Source of the DNA: a virus
IMG/VR virus record: IMGVR_UViG_3300010354_000462
Location: 1 to 28,252 of that record
DNA: 28,252 nt
Reading direction: 5' to 3' (one strand)
The notes below the pieces were generated by a model. That model saw nothing but the letters and a program-made list of their open reading frames with translations, was not told the origin of the DNA and searched no databases. The translations under genes and the position numbers were made by a program. Shown here piece by piece: positions 1-9,000 of this stretch. Within the stretch, counting starts at the first letter, position 1; each line of letters opens with the position of its first letter.

Positions 1-596
1 ATCATCGTCGATTTGGTCGATCGAGTCAATGGCTACGGAAGGGATTCTGAGCGTCCTGGCCGTCTGTGCGGCTGCAAGTGCCTGCAAATGCGGTAGTTAC
101 GGCGAAGATATATATTTGGCTCGGGAGATTGACGAACTAAGTTATCCACATGGTTATCGGATCGGTTGTGGCTGGCGGTTTGGCGGCCATATCGTCAACA
201 GGAGAGCGCCGGGTTTACAGTCTATGGTGCGCGCCCGGCTCGACAATGTGCAAGTGAGTGGTGGTCGGGAGAATGACGAATCGTTCGTCGGAGTTAGTGA
301 TGTAGATAGACTGGTGGTGGGATGACAAAGTGAAAGTGGACAAAGGGGGGCGACCCTTGACGATATGTTCGTCAATGGATCGCCCCTCAGGTTTACTGTC
401 AATGCCGGGCCGGCAGCGTTACACTAGGGTGCGCGCAGGCGAGCGGGCGTGTGCGCCCCAGCGTGCGCCCGTGGTGCGCTCGAGCAGGGGGGCAAGGGGG
501 GAGGAGCGCAGCTGGTGGAGCTCCATACCCTCACTCTAATTTCCGACCCCCAGTCGATTTCTCAGGTCCCCAGACCGGGAAGTCCGCAGGAGAGCC
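1..596. other. Non-coding region downstream of the terminase gene, possible genome end
   Basis: I see no convincing gene on either strand; open frames here lack ribosome sites, family resemblance and usual codon bias. Contents: a TTATCCACA DnaA-box match (142-150), a long two-part hairpin (347-386), a TGCCG/CGGCA stem (403-415), and a GC-rich tract (425-520) with four copies of GTGCGC and several G-runs. In T7 the terminal repeat lies just after gene 19, so this could be the genome end or the approach to the early region. Confidence 0.5.
347..386. repeat. Long two-part hairpin in the non-coding end region
   Basis: Outer arms GGGGCGA (347-353) and TCGCCCC (380-386), inner arms TTGACGA (357-363) and TCGTCAA (369-375), with a five-base loop and a small interior loop. 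That is 14 perfect pairs in 40 bases. On the minus strand it runs into CCCCTTTG. It could be a terminator, a packaging or replication structure. Confidence 0.6.
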
Positions 597-631
597 CCAT
601 AGGATACCTATGGTACCTATAGATACTATAG
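597..631. repeat. Cluster of short palindromic repeats (TAGGxATACCTA type)
   Basis: CCATAGG-ATA-CCTATGG (597-613) is a 7-bp palindrome, followed by CTATAG-ATA-CTATAG (617-631). The 10-mer GGATACCTAT at 602-611 also occurs at 24385-24394 in the hairpin after the fibre gene. These are the only two places where I noticed it. Confidence 0.5.
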
Positions 632-659
632 ATGAAGGAGAACTACGTTCTCCTTCATC
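631..659 (-). terminator. Perfect 13-bp palindrome after large terminase gene
   Basis: Arms 631-643 (GATGAAGGAGAAC on plus) and 647-659 are exact inverted copies with a three-base loop, about 20 bases past the terminase stop; a small GGGTA/TACCC stem lies between. On the minus strand it is followed by TATAGTATCTATAGG, not a T-run. It is likely a terminator or processing signal at the end of the late transcript. Confidence 0.55.
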
Positions 660-678
660 ATGGGTCGGGTAATACCCC

Positions 679-2406
679 CTACCGCCTACGACCACCTGAC
701 AGTCGGGATATACCCCATCTCTTTGTCGTAGTCGTCTTGGCCTGCCACTCCCTGCTGGCCTCCTTCGAGAACATCCCACCTGAGATGGGTAGGACGAACC
801 GGGAGGGGTTGGGATTGTTCCATTCCTTCACGAACTCCTTGGCGACCTTCTCCATCTGGAGCTTCTCGAGGGTGTCGACACGGCTCCCTGAATCCAGAGC
901 CATCATGTCCTTGTACCACCCGACGGCTCCAGCCATGGCCTCGACCTGATCGTCGTGCCTCAGCGAGTCCTTGTCGCGGGTGATTCGGGACAGCTGGTTG
1001 CCTAGGGTGGCATTCCGTGCCACCTTCGACGACACGCAGATCCTGTGCTGGGACATGGGAGGCTCCAGCGTATCGATGATCCGCAGTTCCTTCTGTCCCT
1101 TGTTCTTCTTCTCCTCCACAGCCACAGACCCAGCCAGTCGGGCCAGATGGGGCTGCAGCAGCTTCCCGTACATTCCGTCACCCCAGTTACTCTCCACAAC
1201 GACCGTCTTCACCCCATACTGGGCAGCGATCGTCGCAAGCTTGACCAAGGTGTCGTCCGAGTGACCACCCTCCAGACCGTCGCACTCCGGGATATGGATG
1301 ATGCCGTTCAGGAGGCGGGCAACGCAGTAACCCGTCTGATCCTCGCCTCGGCCGGCAGGATCGATGTACATGATCGAGTTCTCGTACTCAGCCCACCTCT
1401 GGTCCATGTAGACGGCGTTGTACCACCTGTCCCCAGCCAGACCGGCACACTCGATGTTCGCAGGTGAGGTCGTACCCCACACCACGTTCATGGGCGCCAT
1501 GTTGGTGGCCATGTCCCAGACGATCAGGTTAGACAACCTGAGCGGATACCGGTCGGCATCGCTGAGGGTCGTATCCAGCAACATCTGCAGGGCGAACATC
1601 GACGGGCCCATGATGGCCTCTCGTTCGATCAGCAGTTCGTCTGGATAGTACGTCGGGTAGGTAGGCTCCCCGGGCTTGGCGGTCTCAGCCTCCAGATGGT
1701 CCAGCAGCATGGGTGCCAGGCGGATCATCTGACGGTCGTCCGCAGGGTTGGGATACCGTGCAGGCCACCGGCGGCACTCGTAGTGCTCTGCAAGGCGGTT
1801 GTACACCGAGTCCTCGGTCTGAGGGGTACCCAGATAGATGATGTCTCCACCCGGGTTGAGGACGTTCTCGAACTCCCGCAGGCGGTGCATCAGGGTATCC
1901 CGTGCCTCCACGGTCCTCGAGTTATCCACAATCTCGACGTCGTCGTTGATGATCACGTCCACGTGGGTACCGGTGATCATGCTCTTGATGCCGTAGGCCG
2001 CCACCGAGGGGTTCTTGCTGGGGGTGGTCCTACAGCCGACGTCGAACCGGTCTGCACCATCCCGATCCCACTCCCCGGGTCGCAGGTGCTCCAGTTCCTC
2101 CATGCTGTCCAGCAGACGCCGGACCAGCAGGATGAACTCTCGGGCACGGGTCTGGACAGCCGATACGCACAGGATGGTGGTGTCGGGGTTGCAGTACAAC
2201 CGCCAAGCCGTGTAGGTAGCCGTCAGGTACGACTTACCGGCACCACGCATGGCCTGAATCATCCGTCGCTTCGGACCATTCTGGAGGAAGTCGCAGATGT
2301 CGTACTGAACCGCCGCAGGCTCCGGGAGTCCCAGGACCTGCCATGCCCTGAACGCGAAGTTGCGGAAGTCCGCCTTCAGCATCAGGGTGTATTCGTTATC
2401 TACCAT
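679..2406 (-). CDS. Terminase large subunit (DNA packaging motor), T7 gp19-like
   Basis: Packages concatemeric DNA into the procapsid and cuts it. Length 575 aa, T7 gp19 586 aa. Walker A is MRGAGKSY (53-60, T7 FRGIGKSF), Walker B VIINDDVEI (151-159) and the coupling motif YLGTPQTE (191-198). Nuclease-domain acidic residues lie in YIDPAGRGEDQTGY (D349), VVVESNWGDGMYGK (E405, D410) and RHDDQVEA (D485, D486). Other blocks also align with T7, such as RLAPMLLDHL, LSDADRYPLRLSNLIV and DTLEPPMSQHRI. ATG 2406 is the only start giving the full N-terminus (LKADFRNFAF, T7 LKGDFVAFLF). Confidence 0.96.
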   Translation of the reverse strand: MVDNEYTLMLKADFRNFAFRAWQVLGLPEPAAVQYDICDFLQNGPKRRMIQAMRGAGKSYLTATYTAWRLYCNPDTTILCVSAVQTRAREFILLVRRLLDSMEELEHLRPGEWDRDGADRFDVGCRTTPSKNPSVAAYGIKSMITGTHVDVIINDDVEIVDNSRTVEARDTLMHRLREFENVLNPGGDIIYLGTPQTEDSVYNRLAEHYECRRWPARYPNPADDRQMIRLAPMLLDHLEAETAKPGEPTYPTYYPDELLIEREAIMGPSMFALQMLLDTTLSDADRYPLRLSNLIVWDMATNMAPMNVVWGTTSPANIECAGLAGDRWYNAVYMDQRWAEYENSIMYIDPAGRGEDQTGYCVARLLNGIIHIPECDGLEGGHSDDTLVKLATIAAQYGVKTVVVESNWGDGMYGKLLQPHLARLAGSVAVEEKKNKGQKELRIIDTLEPPMSQHRICVSSKVARNATLGNQLSRITRDKDSLRHDDQVEAMAGAVGWYKDMMALDSGSRVDTLEKLQMEKVAKEFVKEWNNPNPSRFVLPISGGMFSKEASREWQAKTTTTKRWGISRLSGGRRR

Positions 2407-2519
2407 AGGGTGTCCGCCTTACCGGGAATTTCGCATTACAGACGTCGGGGGGCTTACCCCTCCGGAGATACCCCTGAAGTCACAGAACGCCTCAGCGAGG
2501 CTTCTAGGGGCCTTAGAAA
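2407..2519 (-). other. Structured leader of large terminase gene
   Basis: After the terminator the minus strand holds a 5-bp GCCTC/GAGGC stem (2489-2501) and a GGGGTA..AAGCCCC stretch that can fold. No gene or promoter motif matching the 14-mer was seen. The terminase ribosome site is AAGG about eleven bases before ATG, rather far. Confidence 0.5.
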
Positions 2520-2549
2520 CGATCTGGGGGTCTTTCGACCCCCCGATCG
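2520..2549 (-). terminator. GAAA-loop terminator after the 284-aa gene
   Basis: On the minus strand a stem of GGGGGTC / GACCCCC closes a GAAA loop and is extended by CGATC / GATCG past one mismatch, then TTTCT. It starts one base after the stop codon. Strong stem, short T-tract. Confidence 0.75.
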
Positions 2550-2550
2550 G

Positions 2551-3405
2551 TTACCAGTTGTTATGGACAAGTCGAGTACCCATGTACCCGGGACGCCACA
2601 TCTTAACAATCGGTCGATTAACGCGGTAGAGAGCATTAAGCGTCGGTGCGGCTACAGGAGCGTCGAGCATGTCGACATCGTACTCTCTTACAGTGCACGT
2701 AGCATCGACCTTCTCATCTGGATCCTGATTAAATCCAGTGGTGACAGTATGCACAAGCACTGAATTAATAAAGAACTCAGCACGCTTGCTCCTGCCATGG
2801 AGGACGATTTTCAATGCAGCTGCGGTTCCAACCGCTTGGGATGTCCGAAACACGTTTTGTTCCGGAGGCACTCCACCCGGCCTCTGCCTTGAAACTACAC
2901 AATTCCAATTTGCATCGCCAGGGAATGAAGCAAAACACACACCATTTTCGTTGGCTGAGGTTGTACCACTAGAATCTACAAAGTACGGAGCTGAGTTATG
3001 ACCGCGGAGCCAACCAAAGTATGCAGCTGTTCCGGGGTTTCTTTGCGTAAGACGCGCTGTGGTACACTGCATTATACCACCGTAGTATTGATGATTCCTA
3101 ATAGAACTGCTAGGAGCTCTATGATTTGCGCAATCTCGCAACTGAGATCTAGCCCCGTACTCTGGGCCGGTTTCAAGGAGCACCTGAGCACCGTATGTAA
3201 CACCACCTCCCGGTGAGGCATCGGCTGTAGGGGATCCAAAGGCCCACGAAGACCACGTTTCAGCAAACGAACCGCGATTACTGGAACCACCGGTAATACC
3301 AAATGGTGCCGTGCTGCACTCGATGTGCGGTTTGTTTACGGCCGGGACGCTTTTATTTGGGTTATTGGCCTTAATCCAAGTCAAAGCAGCAATTGATGTG
3401 GACAT
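2551..3405 (-). CDS. Putative lectin-like adhesin / virion protein, 284 aa
   Basis: A 284-aa protein of unknown exact role. The region ALKIVLHGRSKRAEFFINSVLVHTVTTGF (about 206-234) has the paired-strand pattern of LamG or concanavalin-like domains (hydrophobic strand, then fIngv.vh), and the Gly/Ser/Asn-rich middle suits a carbohydrate-binding surface protein. The C-terminus (RPIVKMWRPGYMGTRLVHNNW) is basic and aromatic. The DNA is visibly more AT-rich than its neighbours, with less biased third positions, as expected of a recently exchanged host-range module. It begins right after the 103-aa stop and ends just before a strong terminator. Confidence 0.72.
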   Translation of the reverse strand: MSTSIAALTWIKANNPNKSVPAVNKPHIECSTAPFGITGGSSNRGSFAETWSSWAFGSPTADASPGGGVTYGAQVLLETGPEYGARSQLRDCANHRAPSSSIRNHQYYGGIMQCTTARLTQRNPGTAAYFGWLRGHNSAPYFVDSSGTTSANENGVCFASFPGDANWNCVVSRQRPGGVPPEQNVFRTSQAVGTAAALKIVLHGRSKRAEFFINSVLVHTVTTGFNQDPDEKVDATCTVREYDVDMLDAPVAAPTLNALYRVNRPIVKMWRPGYMGTRLVHNNW

Positions 3406-3717
3406 TCATGCCCCCACCCAAACTGCCGTGTTGATAGTCGTCACAGCCGAATTTGTAACAACCACACGATACTCAAGGCATCGTGGAATCACCTGAATGG
3501 CTCCATTAGCCATCAGGGTGATTTCAGACCAAGTCGTAAGAGTGGGGTGATCAGTAAGCCTACCCTGAAGTGCAATGTCTCCGGGGGCAATGCTATCACT
3601 GGAAAACTGAACCACAGCCGTTTGCCCGTCCACGATGGGAATGCGCGCTGAGACCGCACTTCCGGTGGTGGTGGAGGAACCAGCCGTGGATCCTTCGAAA
3701 ATCTTCTGAAGCTTCAT
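3406..3717 (-). CDS. Unknown 103-aa protein between terminase genes
   Basis: Not recognised. A beta-rich protein (ARIPIVDGQTAVVQFSSDSI, WSEITLMANGAIQVIP, YRVVVTNSAVTTI) resembling a small virion or fibre-associated domain. ATG 3717 immediately follows the small terminase stop and its own TGA is directly followed by the ATG of the 284-aa gene. The promoter-like motif of the next gene lies in its last codons. It may work with the 284-aa protein as an appendage module. Confidence 0.7.
   Translation of the reverse strand: MKLQKIFEGSTAGSSTTTGSAVSARIPIVDGQTAVVQFSSDSIAPGDIALQGRLTDHPTLTTWSEITLMANGAIQVIPRCLEYRVVVTNSAVTTINTAVWVGA
3431..3444 (-). promoter_or_regulatory. Candidate phage RNA polymerase promoter, copy 3 (284-aa adhesin)
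   Basis: Minus strand reads GTGACGACTATCAA, identical to copy 1, 25 bases upstream of ATG 3405. It is inside the end of the 103-aa gene, where it codes VTTI. A terminator downstream of the 284-aa gene would make this a single-gene unit. Confidence 0.45.
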
Positions 3718-3930
3718 TTATGAGACCTTCTTGAAAGGGAGCACCTGCCGCATCTGCTCCAGTTTGCCGTTCGGAATATCCATGGCCTGCACCCCGTTGT
3801 CCTTGAGGAAACGGAGACCAGCCTGAGCCCAACCGGGGGACACCCGGTCAGGATCCTTCATGGCGTCGATGATGGCATCCGCGGTCAGGTGCCAGATTTC
3901 ATTGGATTTGTCATCCTTGCTGTTGTTCAT
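3718..3930 (-). CDS. Putative terminase small subunit, T7 gp18-like
   Basis: 70 aa from ATG 3930, overlapping the membrane protein gene by 20 bases; an upstream TTG reading lacks support. AKGGGGAT-type purines precede the start. The segment HLTADAIIDAMKDPDRVSPGWAQAGLRFLKDNGV resembles DNA-recognition subunits of T7-like phages (ADLxxARQFLKDNG-type helix). T7 gp18 has 89 aa. Its place between a lysis-type gene and, two genes later, the large terminase agrees. The small size makes recognition tentative. Its TAA directly precedes the next ATG. Confidence 0.7.
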   Translation of the reverse strand: MNNSKDDKSNEIWHLTADAIIDAMKDPDRVSPGWAQAGLRFLKDNGVQAMDIPNGKLEQMRQVLPFKKVS

Positions 3931-4177
3931 CGCTGATCCCCTTTCGTGCAAGACCCAAGGTCAGTGCCTGCAAGGAGTTACGGATGTCATGGACATGCCG
4001 CTCCAGACGGACAATGCGATCCTCGTAGGCCTTGTTGCGGAGGTCCAACTGCACTTCGATCTTCTTGACGTCGGATTTGATGGACATAAGCATGGTCACC
4101 AGCCAAGCAACGGCACCGATGGTAGGGATCCCGATCATGGCCGTGAGCTTGATCAGGTCCTCAATAGTCGTGTTCAT
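3911..4177 (-). CDS. Single-TM coiled-coil protein, lysis candidate (holin or Rz-like spanin)
   Basis: 88 aa from ATG 4177, which overlaps the previous stop by ATGA with GGAGG ten bases upstream; a longer GTG reading has no support. One transmembrane helix (about residues 10-33, LTAMIGIPTIGAVAWLVTMLM) is followed by a charged coiled coil (36-70, SDVKKIEVQLDLRNKAYEDR...). N-terminal membrane anchor plus coiled coil is the layout of Rz-type inner-membrane spanins. Small holins can look similar. In T7 the holin gp17.5 and the Rz homologue gp18.5 lie in this same neighbourhood, next to the small terminase gene. Confidence 0.72.
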   Translation of the reverse strand: MNTTIEDLIKLTAMIGIPTIGAVAWLVTMLMSIKSDVKKIEVQLDLRNKAYEDRIVRLERHVHDIRNSLQALTLGLARKGISDEQQQG

Positions 4178-4623
4178 GCCTGGGTATCCTCCCACGCAGT
4201 GATGCGGAGACGACCAGTACCGGGCCAGTTAAGGCTGCTTATGCTTGCAATACCAGATCCATCGGGATCAGTTTCAGTTCCTGACTTGGGCTGACCAATT
4301 ACAAGAACAGTTCCACTGGTAGTCCTATCCACATCCATCTTCAGGAAACCACCGTTACCGGGGCCTCTTGCAGTTCGATTGGTAACGTCGGCTGTCTTGG
4401 TTCCAGAGAAAGAACGCATGTTGGCCCACAGAGTTGAGTACACAGCGACACCGTTGTCGCTGCCATCAGTGAGAAGCTCAATCATCACGGGACCAACAAC
4501 AAACGAGAATGCGCTCGTAGTCTTATCCGCAGAACCGCCGCTGAGGGTAATGAACTTGGTTTCAACATTACCGCCGCTGGAGTAACCGGAGATCTGACTG
4601 GTTTGAATCTGTTCAGTAGCCAT
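4174..4623 (-). CDS. Unknown 149-aa protein after tail fibre gene
   Basis: Not recognised. A Ser/Thr/Gly-rich, probably beta protein without membrane segments (VETKFITLSGGSADKTTSAFSF, FLKMDVDRTTSGTVLVIGQP). Coupling to the tail fibre gene (TAATG, with AGGGGG upstream) suggests a fibre tip, fibre chaperone or second virion protein. The stop overlaps the next start by ATGA. Confidence 0.75.
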   Translation of the reverse strand: MATEQIQTSQISGYSSGGNVETKFITLSGGSADKTTSAFSFVVGPVMIELLTDGSDNGVAVYSTLWANMRSFSGTKTADVTNRTARGPGNGGFLKMDVDRTTSGTVLVIGQPKSGTETDPDGSGIASISSLNWPGTGRLRITAWEDTQA

Positions 4624-6038
4624 TAGCTAGACCCCCTGGCAAGGAACACCAGCGCAGTGCGCGAGGTATCGAGATTGATGTCGTTGGACGTACCGCTCTG
4701 TGCCGTGCGGGCGACGGTAAACGCAACGGTTGAACCTGAACCGACGGCAGTACGGGTATAGGTCACGTCAAAATACGCACCAACCGAGGCGTCGACATCC
4801 GGAACAAACACACGGATCGGATTGGACGGAGAGTTGGTGGTCACGGAACCGGTGATGACACCGGTGGCCGAGAAGTAGTGAGACGACGTGTTCTGCAGGA
4901 TCGGAATCTGAATCGTGAACTGACCGGCGAGGAATCCGCAGGTAGCGCTGAAATTCACCGAGGTGGTCGAACCACTGAGGGCCGATCCGGTGTTCATGCA
5001 GGTCAGACTGCGGATGTCATCCACATAGGTCTTGGTCGCGGCATCCGTACCACTCGTCGGAGTGGCAAGGTTGGTGATGCGCTGACTGTTCAGGGACACC
5101 GAGGCAGTCGGAGCAGTGAGCTGATCCAGACGGTTGGTGCGGACCTGAGTGTCGAAGTCAGTGATCAGGGAGGCGGTAGGTGTCGTCCATGCCGTGTTAC
5201 CGGCGACGGTGGCGATGATCTGACCGTTGGTTCCCTCAGCGATCTTGGCGACCGTGACGGCGTTGTCCTGCAGCGCCGTGGTGGTCACGGTGTTGGTCGT
5301 CAGGACGGCCGACACAGCCCCCTCCGGGTAGGCAACAAGGATCTTGTCCGAGGCCGTGGGAGCGGGGGTGATCGTGATGTTGGAGCTGACGATCGTGTAG
5401 TGGGTGCCGGGGCGCTGACGGAGACCGTTGATGTACACCTCGACATCGGACGGATCCGTGATGGCCGAGATGGCGGAGGGGAGGGCAAACGCAGTGGTCG
5501 ACCCGTCTCCCGTGTACACAACAGTACCAATGCCACTGAGCGAAGCCGGAAGGGCTCCCGTGACGGCGGCCTGCAGCTGGTTGACGGTGACGGCATCGGT
5601 GCCGTTGACGCCGGAGGCAAGGTTGCCGATCCGGCGTCCACGACCTGCCCATGCTCCGTCGGTACCAATCGTCATGGCATCGGTCTGAAGATCGATGGCT
5701 TCCTGCACAAGGAAGAACAACTGGTTGCTGTCAAGGTCCAGCAGTTCGGAGGTGATGTTGGTGGAATCGACATAGTCGACGTACCGGGTGTCTCCCTTGG
5801 TCTCGCGAACGATTCGCAGGAGGTCGGTATCGAAGACATTGGCCACGGTGTCGACCTCATCGTTAATGGTGTCGATCGTGTAGTCTGTCGTGAGGGTGAG
5901 AAGGGTACCATTCTTGTACACCTTCAACTGAGTGGAGATGGACTCCGTGTCGGCGTCCAGCAGCGCCACCGACCCGTATGAAAACGGGCCGGTGGTGCCG
6001 CCGACAGTACCGACATACTCTACGTAAGAGAATGCCAT
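4623..6038 (-). CDS. Tail fibre protein with T7 gp17-like N-terminus
   Basis: A 471-aa tail fibre. Residues about 1-155 match the T7 gp17 tail-attachment domain: YVDYVDSTNITSELLDLDSNQ (T7 LVDFTDGSILRAYDLNVAQ), VQEAIDLQTDAM, GRGRRIGNLASGVNGTDAVTVNQL (T7 ARGRRIVNLANAVDDRDAVPFGQL). Then comes a Thr/Ser/Ala-rich beta shaft with YTGDGSTTAFALPSAI and the fibre motif QRITNLATPTSGTDAATKTYVD (about 315-340). The tip differs from T7 and would set host specificity. It is likely trimeric. The stop overlaps the next start by TAATG. Confidence 0.92.
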   Translation of the reverse strand: MAFSYVEYVGTVGGTTGPFSYGSVALLDADTESISTQLKVYKNGTLLTLTTDYTIDTINDEVDTVANVFDTDLLRIVRETKGDTRYVDYVDSTNITSELLDLDSNQLFFLVQEAIDLQTDAMTIGTDGAWAGRGRRIGNLASGVNGTDAVTVNQLQAAVTGALPASLSGIGTVVYTGDGSTTAFALPSAISAITDPSDVEVYINGLRQRPGTHYTIVSSNITITPAPTASDKILVAYPEGAVSAVLTTNTVTTTALQDNAVTVAKIAEGTNGQIIATVAGNTAWTTPTASLITDFDTQVRTNRLDQLTAPTASVSLNSQRITNLATPTSGTDAATKTYVDDIRSLTCMNTGSALSGSTTSVNFSATCGFLAGQFTIQIPILQNTSSHYFSATGVITGSVTTNSPSNPIRVFVPDVDASVGAYFDVTYTRTAVGSGSTVAFTVARTAQSGTSNDINLDTSRTALVFLARGSS

Positions 6039-6041
6039 ACC

Positions 6042-9000
6042 TTAGTTCTCCAGCAGTACTCCTCCAATGCGGGAGTACCATGTGTTAAAGAGAGGAGTGT
6101 GAGATTTCATGAAACTAAAGTCACGCTCGCCGGTCTTCTCATCGGAGAACACCATGCGGGAGAACTGAGATCCAGATTGAAGGATCGGTCCGAAGATGTT
6201 GTTGCCACGGATGGTCTGTCCACCGCCACCGGTCAGCGAGTCCACAAGGGACAACGCAGGGGTGTGGTGGGCTCCCAGCCACGGGGTCTTGACGGCACGC
6301 TTGAGGAAGAAACCAGTGGGATCATCGTTCCACTCTTCCTCGAGCTTGTCGGGATCCGACTTGCCGGTAGCCATTTCTCGGATGGCCTGATAGATGTTCT
6401 CACCAACCATCAGCGCGGCGTAGGTAGTCGCAATGGTCGAGAGTCGACCGTTGGCTGCAGTGCGGAACGCCACGTTGGTGGCAAAGGCACGGCTGTACGA
6501 GGTGAGGTTGTAGAACATCTTATCGATGGCCGATCCAGCCTCCACGGAGGAAGCAAGGCTAGCCGTAGGCACGTGGAAGTTGTGGGCAGCGGTGAGGAAG
6601 TCCAGCGTTGCACCCATGGTGCGATCGTCGACGCGCTCACGCAGGGTCCACAAGCTGAACACCGCATCCTGACCAGTAAGTCCATTCCTGAGATTACGGA
6701 CAACGTCCGGAGTCAGTAGACCAGCGTGGTTCATCTGGATGGCGACGTCATAGGGAAGACCAGCCTCTGCGGCCAGCGCCCTGAATCGATCGCGTGCTGC
6801 CTGAGTGTTCTCTGCAACGGCCCCAACGCGCTCGAGGGCTGTAGCAAGCCGTTCCATGCTGTCAAGGCTTCGAGTGATGAAACGCTTGGCCTGACGGTCA
6901 GCCACAACTCGGGCAATGCCTGAGAAGTACTGCATAACACCGGAACGCATGCCTGTTTCACCAAACGCCTCTGCAAATGCAATGACAGATCCGGTGACTC
7001 GACCATAGGTCTCAGTACCTTCGGTAACAGCCTCACGACCAGTAGCCACATGCCAGAACCGTTCCCAAGGAGCAATGAAGCGCTCGGACACCGAAGTGCC
7101 TACGCCCGATCCAAAGGAAGAGTGAGCCTGTGAAATGTACTGATCTACACCGTGTGAGATGTCCTCGAACTGATCGAGGGCGCCTGCATGACGAATTGCG
7201 TGAAGCGCATCGAACAGACCACCAAGACCTCCGCCATACATTCGAGATGCCATAATGGCTCGGGGAAGCTCGACGGCAACTCCGGCCATGCCCCAGAACG
7301 AACCAGCAGATCCACGGACGATACCGGTGGAAATACGCAAAGAGGCATCCAGTGCCTGCTTGGTGTTGTACTGAGCACGACCGGTGGCAAACTGCCACTT
7401 CTTCTCAAGAGCATCGATGGCGGATTCCATCTCCTTGCGAACCACGATATCCTCGATACCGACAGCCGTCTGCTTCAGGGCGCCCAGCACCTCGTCAAAG
7501 GTACAGGGAGTGCCGATGGCTTCGGAGAGCTGGGCATCGAACATGATCTGCGGAGCACGGATCTCCATGTAGAGCTTGTGCTCCATCATGGGAGAGTTGA
7601 TGTACCACTGACGGATCCGAGGATCGTTGGCAACCGCATCCTCGAGGGTGCGTGCCGCGGTCGATCGGGATCCCTGAGCGGCACGGCGGAATCCGATTCC
7701 ATCCTGAGTCAGGCTGTTGGTAAGACGGCTGACAGTCTCAGCGGCCATTTCATTGGCGTGCTGAACCAGACGGGCATCGAACGCTGCCTGATCCGCTGCG
7801 CTGAGTGCGCTGTAGGCTGTTCCACGTGGAACACCAAAAGCATCAGCCAGCTCATCGGGAAGGGGTTCACCGGAGGTACGGAGACGATCCGCAAAGGTAT
7901 CGCGGAAACTATCCTGAGCCGCTCGCTGGTTGGCAAGGATAGCCCTTGCATTTCCCTCGCGCGGACGGTAGTTGGGACGACGGATGCCGGGGTGTGTGAT
8001 GTCAAGACGATCAGCAACTCGATTGTAGGCATCGCGAAGGAAGTTGTAGACTTCCAGCTCTCCTGCATTGAGGCCGTCGGTGACACCGTTGTCAAGGGCA
8101 TCCTGAACAAGCTGATCGGAGTTCTCGGTCCAATGCCCAGCGCGGCGAACGCGCTGCTCAATGGATGCAAGACGGGCTACCGACAGCTTGCCCTGATCGC
8201 GGAAGTTCTGCAGAGACCTGAGACTTCCGTTGTTGAAACCAAGCGCCTTGACCAGAGCTTCGGGCTTATCAAGCAGGTTGAAAGCCGTCACGACAAGGTC
8301 AAACTGACGCGAGATGTTGTGAATCTGACCGAACTTGGTTCCTGCAGTCTGGAGACGGAACAGGGCACGACCTAGACCACGAAGAGCAGGGACCTGTCCC
8401 ATGCGATTCATGATGTCGTTCATGATGAGCAGACGCTCACCGGACTTTGCCTGAGTGCCAAGATACGAAAGGATCTTGGTACGGACATCCGCTTCCTTCT
8501 CTGCCTTGGTCTTGGGAGCCTCGGTCTTGCCTGCCTTGGCAGGAGCCGACGTGGGCTTGATTCCCGAAGACTTGGGGTCAGTGACGGCCGCATTCTCGTA
8601 TCGGGTCTCTCGACCAGCAGACGGAGCGCGGGCGGCAATTACCTCAGGGTCGGTTTCCACGGCGTTCTCAAGAAGCTGAGCGTCGCGCATGTCAGCGACT
8701 TCCTTCTTGGAACCTTCGGTCGGAACTCGACGTCCCTTTCCGGACGACATCTCAGGACGGGTCGGAAGACCCGCCGCTGCTTCGTCCAGACCAGCCGCAA
8801 TAACCGGATCGGCACGCTTGGCGCCGAGCACGGAGAACTTGACATTACGGCCATCCATGGTGACGCTGAGGATGTCCTCAGTGGGTTCACCGGCAAGTAC
8901 GGCACGCTCACGACGAACGTAGAAGTCCTCGAGAGCAGTCCATCGGGGAAGGTCGGTAGCGTCTCCGTACATGTTGTACAGGCGACGGTTCAGCTCCTCC

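Noticed and set aside
142-150. Perfect DnaA box TTATCCACA, with a second at 1922-1930
   Set aside because: A nine-base degenerate consensus is expected about once by chance in 28 kb on both strands; the second copy is inside the terminase gene and there is no cluster.
29-325. 98-codon plus-strand frame with a Cys/Ala-rich start
   Set aside because: It would be the only plus-strand gene, has no ribosome site and no recognisable features beyond a chance hydrophobic start.
154-402. 82-codon minus-strand frame after the terminase
   Set aside because: Starts at TTG without a ribosome site and has Ser/Thr/Pro/Leu-rich random-like composition.
4158-4177. CACGACTATTGA at the start of the membrane/coiled-coil gene, like the promoter motif
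   Set aside because: Two key positions differ and it lies after, not before, the start codon.
7188-8375. 395-codon plus-strand frame within the gp16-like gene
   Set aside because: Antisense shadow of a confident coding region without any recognisable sequence; the same holds for plus frames at 4878-5981 and 1696-2763.
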